Part shown: positions 16,514 through 22,817 of the stretch, in pieces
Position numbering within the stretch: the first letter of the stretch is position 1
Layout of the letters: each line of letters starts with the position of its first letter
Source: UBA4427 sp045106235
GTDB taxonomy: Bacteria; Myxococcota_A; UBA9160; UBA4427
Assembly: GCA_045106235.1 (NCBI GenBank)
Contig: JBGCEJ010000012.1
Span: 1-64,000 of the forward strand
Direction of reading: 5' to 3'
Length of the DNA stretch: 64,000 bases
The notes under the pieces: generated by a model
What the model was told of the DNA's origin: nothing
Databases searched by the model: none
Seen by the model: only the letters and a program-made list of their open reading frames with translations
Translations under genes and position numbers: made by a program

Positions 16514-18763
16514 CTAGCGCGTGCTCCCAGGATCGAAGCGTCGAAGCCGCGCGCTGTTCGTTACGACGAAGAGGCTGGACAGCGCCATGGCGAGTGCGGC
16601 GATTCCTGGACCAAGTCGTGCGCTCGGGCCAAGAAGCGGGACGAGGAGGCCCGCGGCAAGGGGGATAGCTGCCAAGTTGTAGCCGAAAGCCCAGAATAGA
16701 TTTTGGCGGATCGTCGAGAGTGTCTTTCGGCTGAGAACGATTGCGTCGGCGACAGCACCCAGGCCCGGCCTCACGAGGACGATATCCGCAGATTCAATCG
16801 CAACATCTGTTCCTGATCCGATCGCGATGCCCAGATCGGCGGTGGCGAGCGCAGGGGCATCGTTGATTCCGTCGCCGACCATGGCCACGCTCTGACCCTT
16901 CCCGCGTGCGTCGGCGATGAACTGCGCCTTCTCCTCGGGGCGTTGGCTCGCATGGATTTGGTCTGTGGGGAGGCCGAGTTCCGCGGCGACGCGTTGGGCG
17001 TGGGCGGGTCCGTCTCCTGTGAGCATTGTGAGCTTGAGCCCGAGTCTGTCGAGGCGGACGAGTGCGGTCTGCGCTGTAGGATCGACCGGGTCGCCGACGG
17101 AAAAATGTGCGACGCCCAGGCCATCTTCGACTAGGAAAACCGATGTCTCGCCCCGGGCTTCCGCGGCCCGGGCCGCCTGCATGAGAGCCGAGAGCTCAGC
17201 ACCCGTTTCTTCGAGCCATCGCTGGTTGCCGATCTGGAAAGATCGTCCCGCGATTTCGGCCCGAGCGCCGCGGCCGGGAATGGCTTCGAAGCCGGTTGCC
17301 GCAAGTTCTTCGGCACCTCGTTCCTCGGCGTGGCGCACGAGCGCGCGTGCGATCGGATGTTCGCTCTGACCTTCGAGCGCCGCGGCGGCTTGGAGCAGTT
17401 CGGTTTCACGAGAGGGGTCGGCGAAAGATGCGGAAAGCATGTTAGGCTGGCCGAGGGTAAGGGTTCCGGTCTTGTCGAGGACGAGATGGTTGATCTGTCC
17501 TGCGGCTTCAAGCGCTTCGGCGCTCTTGATTAAGAGCCCGCGCGTGGCGCCGACGCCGGTTCCTGCGATCAGAGCGAGCGGCGTGGCGAGGCCCATGGCG
17601 CAGGGGCAGCTAATCAAGAGAGTCGATGCCGCGAAGAGGAGCCCGACCGCGAAGGGATGCCAGTCCGGGAAGTAGCGCTCGGCGCCCCAGAAAGCCCAAG
17701 TAAGGCCCACGCAGATCGAGATGACGATCATGGTCGGAACGAAAATGCGGGCGATGCGGTCGACGGTTTTTTGGATTGGGGCCCGCGTCGCTTGGGCCTC
17801 ACGAACGAGTCGGACGATGCCGGCAAGCAGAGTCGCTTCTCCGACCGCCGAGGCCTCGAACCGAAAGGCGCCTTCGACGTTCAGCGTACCCGCGAAAACG
17901 GAGTCGCCGTCTCTTTTGGAAACGGGGAGACTCTCGCCGGTCAGCATGGCCTCGTTGAGATGGCTCTGCCCGTCAGTGATTCGACCATCGACAGCGATTT
18001 TCTCGCCGGGACGAACAAGGACGAGATCGCCTAGTACAACTTCATGAACGGCGACGAAGGTTTCCTCGCCGTCACGCAGCACCCGCGCCTGCTTTGGTCG
18101 CTCGGCTACCAAGGCTCGGACCGCGCTGCTCGCCTCCCGCTTGCCGCGCGATTCAAGGTATTTCCCGAGACCCACGAGCGTAATGATCATGGCGGCGGAT
18201 TCGAAGAAGACGGGAAAGAGGTTTCGGTCGAGGCCGAGGGCGAGCACGCCCGCGCTGTAAAAGAAGGCGACGAGTGAGCCGAGGGCGACGAGTGTGTCCA
18301 TATTCGTCGTTCGATTTTTCGCAGCGCGCCAGGCGCCGACTAAGAACTCATGGCCGACGTAGAACTGAACGAGGGCGGCAAGCGCGCAGACAAGCGGAAG
18401 TCGAGCGGGGAAATCGGGCCAGCCGAATAGAGCGGGGCCCATGCCAAACGCCATGATGAGGAGAGAGAGAATCGCGCCGAGAGCGACGCGGCGTCCGCGC
18501 CGTTTCGTCTCTGCGGCTTCGGGGGACGACTTCTCGGAGAGAGTTTGACCTCGGTATCCCGCGTCGGCCACGAGCGCGATGATCTCGGGTGGCTCGATTT
18601 TGCGTGGGTCGAAACGCATGCGGGCTTCTTCGAGGGCGTAGCTGACCGAGATGTCTTGCAATGCTTCGTGGGCTTCGAGCTTGCGTTGCAAGGAGGCGGC
18701 GCAGTTATCGCAGCGCATTCCTTCAACGCGGAGGTCGAGGGCTTGCGAATTCGCGGCCGCCAT
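16514..18763 (-). CDS. copA: Copper-translocating P1B-type ATPase
   Basis: A 749-residue inner-membrane pump that exports Cu(I) using ATP. The N-terminal heavy-metal domain has GMRCDNCAASL (CxxC). The membrane metal site is CPC in ISCPCAMGLATPL, which specifies the Cu/Ag branch. The phosphorylation loop is DKTGTLTLGQ, the P-domain is GDGINDAPALATADLG, and SEHPIARAL matches the HP motif. The ATG at 18763 begins one base after the csoR stop (TGA-A-ATG), showing translational coupling; a TTG at 18787 would add eight residues inside csoR. Copper induction through the upstream CsoR site is expected. Confidence 0.95.
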   Translation of the reverse strand: MAAANSQALDLRVEGMRCDNCAASLQRKLEAHEALQDISVSYALEEARMRFDPRKIEPPEIIALVADAGYRGQTLSEKSSPEAAETKRRGRRVALGAILSLLIMAFGMGPALFGWPDFPARLPLVCALAALVQFYVGHEFLVGAWRAAKNRTTNMDTLVALGSLVAFFYSAGVLALGLDRNLFPVFFESAAMIITLVGLGKYLESRGKREASSAVRALVAERPKQARVLRDGEETFVAVHEVVLGDLVLVRPGEKIAVDGRITDGQSHLNEAMLTGESLPVSKRDGDSVFAGTLNVEGAFRFEASAVGEATLLAGIVRLVREAQATRAPIQKTVDRIARIFVPTMIVISICVGLTWAFWGAERYFPDWHPFAVGLLFAASTLLISCPCAMGLATPLALIAGTGVGATRGLLIKSAEALEAAGQINHLVLDKTGTLTLGQPNMLSASFADPSRETELLQAAAALEGQSEHPIARALVRHAEERGAEELAATGFEAIPGRGARAEIAGRSFQIGNQRWLEETGAELSALMQAARAAEARGETSVFLVEDGLGVAHFSVGDPVDPTAQTALVRLDRLGLKLTMLTGDGPAHAQRVAAELGLPTDQIHASQRPEEKAQFIADARGKGQSVAMVGDGINDAPALATADLGIAIGSGTDVAIESADIVLVRPGLGAVADAIVLSRKTLSTIRQNLFWAFGYNLAAIPLAAGLLVPLLGPSARLGPGIAALAMALSSLFVVTNSARLRRFDPGSTR

Positions 18764-18764
18764 T

Positions 18765-19124
18765 TCAGAGTTTCCCGCTCGCGCCAAGCAGTTCGACGAT
18801 CTCCTCGATCACGCGCTCGCGCTCGGAGACTTCGTCGCTTCTCAGCCCTTCGGTGACGCAAGTCTGCAGGTGAGTCTCAAGCGTGAGCGTGCCGACCCGC
18901 TCCAAGGCCTGCTTGACCGCCTTGATCTGCTTGAGCACATCGATGCAATACGCCTCTTCGGCCACCATTTTCTGGATGCCGCGTACATGGCCTTCGACGC
19001 TCTTCAGACGCTGAATGATTTCGGGCGTGAGGGCCGCGTGTTGAGCCGCATGCTCGGGCGATCGCGATGACGATTGGGCTGAAGAGGAGGCTGCGCGGTC
19101 GGGTTCGGGGGGCATGTTTTTCAT
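18765..19124 (-). CDS. csoR: CsoR-type copper-sensing repressor
   Basis: A 119-residue protein of the CsoR/RcnR helical family, which binds DNA as an apo-tetramer and lets go when Cu(I) binds. The three copper ligands are visible: Cys in AYCIDVLKQI, and His and Cys in LETHLQTCV (HxxxC). RLKSVEGHVRGIQKM is the conserved first helix with DNA-contacting Arg. An N-terminal extension of about 30 Ser/Ala/Gln-rich residues precedes the fold. A second ATG at 19115 is possible. It is the first gene of the csoR-copA operon and lies 24 bp downstream of a GC-box operator. Confidence 0.93.
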   Translation of the reverse strand: MKNMPPEPDRAASSSAQSSSRSPEHAAQHAALTPEIIQRLKSVEGHVRGIQKMVAEEAYCIDVLKQIKAVKQALERVGTLTLETHLQTCVTEGLRSDEVSERERVIEEIVELLGASGKL

Positions 19125-19148
19125 CCTGGTTGGGAGCCAGGATGAGGA

Positions 19149-19174
19149 TACCCCACCCCCGGTGGGGGGGGGTA
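19149..19174. promoter_or_regulatory. CsoR operator (C-tract/G-tract pseudopalindrome)
   Basis: A 26-bp pseudopalindrome runs from TACCCCACCCCC through GGTGGGG to GGGGTA. Known CsoR operators have the same layout: TA-flanked C4-5 tracts facing G tracts. Its place 24 bp before csoR indicates autoregulation of csoR-copA by copper. Confidence 0.8.
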
Positions 19175-19205
19175 GAGAAGGGCAAATGAAGAGGAAGAGC
19201 CTGAT

Positions 19206-19457
19206 CTAGACGCGAATATTGACGGCTCGGCCAGGGCCGGGCGCTCGGTGGCGAGTCGCCTCTCCGTTTCCGTCGCGGGAATTCGACCGCGGCGCCTCAG
19301 CCTCGGAGTCCGCTTTGCCCTCTTCGTCTTCCTCGCCTTGCGTCTTGCCGCGACGCGGCTTGGGGCGCTTCGGATCGCGGCTCGATTTTCGCGTCGGCCG
19401 CACCGGCGGGATGCTGGCAAGGGGGCGGGTGGGCGTGATCCTGTGGACTTCGCTCAT
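19206..19457 (-). CDS. Small proline- and charge-rich hypothetical protein
   Basis: An 83-residue product starting MSEVHRITPTRPLASIPPVR, followed by a disordered region rich in Arg, Lys, Asp, Glu and Ser. The ITPTRPL..IPPVRP opening resembles short conserved hypothetical proteins, but I cannot name a family. The ATG at 19457 has a GGAAG about 7 nt upstream. Overlapping frames on the other strand are also open, so confidence is limited. It lies upstream of the csoR operator on the same strand. Confidence 0.42.
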   Translation of the reverse strand: MSEVHRITPTRPLASIPPVRPTRKSSRDPKRPKPRRGKTQGEEDEEGKADSEAEAPRSNSRDGNGEATRHRAPGPGRAVNIRV

Positions 19458-19670
19458 CTGGGGCTTCCGATCGCATTGGGCGGGCCGGCCGAGCCTTGCC
19501 GATCCATTCGGATCTATTTGGCCATGACACAGGAGGGCGTCCGTTCTATTCATATCGGTTGATTATGAAAATGCTTGAATGCGAACGCGTTCCCGCAGTG
19601 TCTCCTGGCGCGAGTGGCACTTAGAGCCGGTTTCCAAGCTTTGCCCCGAAGGAATGCGTCTCTGCCTAGC

Positions 19671-19676
19671 TATACT
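19671..19676 (+). promoter_or_regulatory. -10 element TATACT, probable leaderless mazG promoter
   Basis: TATACT ends 6 bp before the mazG ATG, so transcription would begin at or next to the start codon. No Shine-Dalgarno sequence precedes the ATG, which is consistent with a leaderless message. No good -35 is visible at 16-18 bp. Confidence 0.4.
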
Positions 19677-19682
19677 CGCGCG

Positions 19683-20456
19683 ATGTCCCGTATCCCCGCA
19701 CTGCTCGAAATCATGGCTCGTCTAAGGGATCCCGAGGAAGGTTGTCCTTGGGATCTTGAACAATCCCACGCGAGCATCTCGCCGCATACGATCGAGGAAG
19801 CCTACGAGGTTGATGAGGCGATTCGCGAAGGGGATCCCGAGGCGCTGCGGGATGAGCTTGGGGACCTGCTCTTCCAAGTCGTTTTCCAAGCGCGCATCGC
19901 CGAGGAGGCGGGGACCTTCGATTTCGAAGGCGTGGTGGAGGCGATCACGTCGAAACTGGTTCGTCGCCATCCGCATATCTTCGCGGATGGGGAGCGGCCG
20001 AAAAACTCGGCGGGTCAGCTGGCGAGTTGGGAAGAAATCAAGGCCGCGGAGCGAGCGGCCTCCGCTGGGAAGGATTCGGGGCCACCCGATCCCTTTCAGG
20101 GAATTCCCCGAAATCTGCCCGCCCTGGCGCGCTCAGCGAAAATCGCAGGTCGGATTGCGCGCATGAATTCCGGTAAGGCGGGCAAAACGGGCAGGCCCGC
20201 GGCCTCACTGGAAGACGTCGCTCGAGTTGAGATCGACGCTGCACGAGATGCGGTGGCCGCAAGTGCGCCTTCGGATCAGCAGCGCCGGATCGGGGCGGGG
20301 CTGCGCGCCTGGGTTCATTTGGCACGGGCTTGGGGAATTGATCCTGAACAAGCCCTTCGCGAGCTCGACGAGGAGGAAGTCCAAGGGGTCCGTGAGCGCG
20401 CGCGGCCGGCCGGATCCGCCAAGCCGACTGTGCCGGCGACGCCTGGCAAGGGGTAG
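19683..20456 (+). CDS. mazG: Nucleoside triphosphate pyrophosphohydrolase MazG
   Basis: A 257-residue house-cleaning enzyme converting (d)NTPs to (d)NMPs and pyrophosphate. MARLRDPEEGCPWDLEQSHA is the family opening. The Mg-binding EExxE...ExxD motif is present as EEAYEVDEAI followed by DELGDLLFQVVFQ. LVRRHPHIFAD is also characteristic. The second half is the usual weaker repeat with an Ala/Pro-rich tail. Length matches E. coli MazG. ATG 19683 is chosen because the fold begins there; upstream in-frame codons are not protein-like. Confidence 0.95.
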   Translation: MSRIPALLEIMARLRDPEEGCPWDLEQSHASISPHTIEEAYEVDEAIREGDPEALRDELGDLLFQVVFQARIAEEAGTFDFEGVVEAITSKLVRRHPHIFADGERPKNSAGQLASWEEIKAAERAASAGKDSGPPDPFQGIPRNLPALARSAKIAGRIARMNSGKAGKTGRPAASLEDVARVEIDAARDAVAASAPSDQQRRIGAGLRAWVHLARAWGIDPEQALRELDEEEVQGVRERARPAGSAKPTVPATPGKG

Positions 20457-20575
20457 GCACGCGATCGGCGCTCGATCGGCATCAAGCCGGCAATCCCGTC
20501 CGCCGATACGCCCTCCACGAGGGCTGCTTTGCGCGGGGCTAGACCCGGCTCGGCGGCCTCGGATGGAGGCGTTTC

Positions 20576-20812
20576 ATGAGTGCTGGATTGGCGTATTGGA
20601 AAGGTCGACGCAAGGACGTGCTGCGATGTCGCGCGCAGGACCTTCGCGTTTTGTCCCCTCTGATTGGGGTCGCGCTCTGCGTTGTTTCGAGTGCTTCCTT
20701 TATCTTCGCCGTGGAGCGGCTGGGTCCCGATCGATTCGAGACCCTCGCGCAGATCGTTCAGATCAGCGCGACCACTCCGGATGCGAAGTCGGAATCGCAG
20801 AAGCGCCTTTAG
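20576..20812 (+). CDS. Small single-span membrane protein, hypothetical
   Basis: A 78-residue product with a basic N-terminus (YWKGRRKDVLRCR), one hydrophobic helix (VLSPLIGVALCVVSSASFIFAVE) and a short tail. ATG 20576 is preceded by GGATGGAGG at good spacing, which supports real translation. It sits between mazG and the convergent FKBP gene, whose stop is only 7 nt away. No family is recognised. Confidence 0.55.
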   Translation: MSAGLAYWKGRRKDVLRCRAQDLRVLSPLIGVALCVVSSASFIFAVERLGPDRFETLAQIVQISATTPDAKSESQKRL

Positions 20813-20819
20813 ACGGCGC

Positions 20820-21551
20820 CTACTTGACGATTTCGATCAATTCGACGTCGAACGCCAGCGCCGCGCCTGCCGGAATCCGGCCCGTTCCGCGGTTGCCGTA
20901 AGCGATATCCGCTGGGCACACGAGGCGCGATTTGCCGCCGACCTTCATCATCGCAACACCTTCGGTCCAGCATGCGATGACGCGATTGAGCGGGAATTCC
21001 GCCGGCTCGCCGCGCTCGACCGAGCTATCGAAAACAGAACCATCGCGCAGCGTTCCGTGGTAGTGCACGCGGACCTTGTCCGTCGCGACCGGCGAAGGAC
21101 CTCGTCCCGCCTTGACTTCCGTGTAGACCAGGCCCGACTCCGTTGTCTTCGCGCCCTTCTTGCCCGCTTCTGCGGCAAGGAATGCGTCTGCGGCTGACTT
21201 CTCGATGCCGACCGCCTTTTCCTGACGCTCCTTGAGCATCGCGCGAACGAGCGTCGCGCCTTCCTTTGCTTCAACGGCGAGGGTCTTGCCACCGACCGCG
21301 TCGCGAACACCCTGCATCAACAGATCGAGTTCGCGTTCCGAAATCGGCTTCACCATGTCGAGCTGCCCGGCCATGCTGGAGCCGATGGAGTAGAAGGCCT
21401 TCTCGTCATTGGTCTGCGGCGCGCCCTGAGCGACTGAGACCGACGCGGTCGACATGCCGAGCAAGAGGGCCGCGACGGTGATGAAGCCACGCGTGACGAA
21501 GGAAGGGGAAGAAACGCGCTGTGTTTGGACGTCGCGCAGAAGAGAAATCAT
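20820..21551 (-). CDS. Periplasmic FKBP-type peptidyl-prolyl isomerase
   Basis: A 243-residue FkpA/Mip-like foldase catalysing cis-trans isomerisation of prolyl bonds. The N-terminus is a signal sequence (FITVAALLLGMSTASVSVAQ). A helical dimerisation region with KAFYSIGSSMAGQL and VRDAVGGKTLAV follows. The catalytic FKBP domain then shows VHYHGTLRDGSVFDSSVERG, a Trp in CWTEGVAMMKVGGKSRL, and AYGNRGTGRIPAGAALAFDV. ATG 21551 has AAGGA upstream. It is divergent from the esterase gene over 96 bp. Confidence 0.93.
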   Translation of the reverse strand: MISLLRDVQTQRVSSPSFVTRGFITVAALLLGMSTASVSVAQGAPQTNDEKAFYSIGSSMAGQLDMVKPISERELDLLMQGVRDAVGGKTLAVEAKEGATLVRAMLKERQEKAVGIEKSAADAFLAAEAGKKGAKTTESGLVYTEVKAGRGPSPVATDKVRVHYHGTLRDGSVFDSSVERGEPAEFPLNRVIACWTEGVAMMKVGGKSRLVCPADIAYGNRGTGRIPAGAALAFDVELIEIVK

Positions 21552-21647
21552 GGTCTGAAAATTCCTTATTGGATTGGACTCGGGGAATTGAACGGTGAGT
21601 TCCCGGGCTGACTCGCTTTCGAGCAGGTGGGAGCATACCGTAGGGGC

Positions 21648-22817
21648 ATGGCGGATTCCGAGGACGATGTGAATCAAGTCGCGGGCGATCCGCAAGCGGC
21701 GCTCCCTGGGGAGGCTGCCTTCGGGAGCGCGGTCGGTCAGCTCGGGCCGAGGGTACTCGACGGCTTGAACGCGCTTGAGCAGGCTTTTCGTCGCCTTCAT
21801 CCTCCTGTTTTTCCTGCGCTCCGAAATTATCTCGCCCCTCTCCTCGCGAATCTCGAGGGGGCGATTGATCCCTTTGCCTCTCTCTCGACCCCGCCCGAGC
21901 TCGAGGCGTTCCATGCGGATTTGCTCGCGGCGGCGCATCGCACACGCGACGCGCTGGCCGCCTTGGCGCTACCCGGGGCGCCGGAAGAGGGGGCGGCTCG
22001 AGCGCTTTCTTCGATGCACGATCATGCTCAGGCCCAGGCACGGCTCTATCCGCTTCGGACCGCGCTGCCTCCGGTCTCGGCCTATTTCGCGGAGGCGTTC
22101 GCTCGGGATCGCCTGTCGGACCTCGAAGCGCAGCCGATGGCAGCTGAGGGAGAAGTCCCCGCGAAGGTCGGGCTTTTTCGCTCCGCCGAGCCCGGGGCCC
22201 GGGGCGGCTTCGATCTCTATGTCCCGGAAAGTTATTCGGAGTCTGACGACGAGCCTTGGCCCTTGGTGATGGCTTTGCATGGTGGCGCGGGGAACGGCGC
22301 AGACTTCTTGTGGACCTGGCTGCGAGAAGCGAGAAGTCGGAAATTCATCTTGATTGCACCGACCTCCCAGGGGAGTACCTGGTCTTTCGATCAGCCAAGT
22401 CTCGACGGCGAAGCGCTCAGGCAGATGGTGGAATGGGTCTCTCGTTCATGGCGCATCGACCCCAAGCGCATTCTGCTCACGGGGCTTTCGGACGGCGCGA
22501 CGATGACACTCCTTGTCGGCGCTGCCGAAAGCGCGCCCTATACCCATCTCGCGCCAGTCTCCGGTGTGCTTCATCCCGCGAATTTTTCAAACGGAAATAT
22601 CGACCGCATGGAAGGGCGTCCGGTTTTCCTCGTCCATGGCGCGCTCGACTGGATGTTTCCCGTGGCGCTCGCGCGGGACGCGGCGCGGGTGCTTTCTGGG
22701 GCGGGCGCTGCGCTTCTTTTTCGGGAAATTGAGGACCTTTCCCATACCTACCCGCGTGAAATGAACGCGGAGATTATCGAGTGGCTTTGCGACGCTGGGA
22801 TTTCGCCGGACGCTTGA
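21648..22817 (+). CDS. Alpha/beta-hydrolase, esterase/depolymerase-like
   Basis: A 389-residue protein. The first ~180 residues are a helical region with no named domain. The rest is an alpha/beta hydrolase: MALHGGAGNGADF gives the oxyanion-hole HGG, GLSDGATM the nucleophile elbow (Ser), VHGALDWMFP the acid Asp, and DLSHTYP the catalytic His. This resembles PHB-depolymerase or phospholipase/carboxylesterase-like enzymes. ATG 21648 has an AGGGG leader. The 3' end overlaps the end of uvrA on the other strand by 44 bp. No signal peptide is seen, so it is probably cytoplasmic. Confidence 0.85.
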   Translation: MADSEDDVNQVAGDPQAALPGEAAFGSAVGQLGPRVLDGLNALEQAFRRLHPPVFPALRNYLAPLLANLEGAIDPFASLSTPPELEAFHADLLAAAHRTRDALAALALPGAPEEGAARALSSMHDHAQAQARLYPLRTALPPVSAYFAEAFARDRLSDLEAQPMAAEGEVPAKVGLFRSAEPGARGGFDLYVPESYSESDDEPWPLVMALHGGAGNGADFLWTWLREARSRKFILIAPTSQGSTWSFDQPSLDGEALRQMVEWVSRSWRIDPKRILLTGLSDGATMTLLVGAAESAPYTHLAPVSGVLHPANFSNGNIDRMEGRPVFLVHGALDWMFPVALARDAARVLSGAGAALLFREIEDLSHTYPREMNAEIIEWLCDAGISPDA

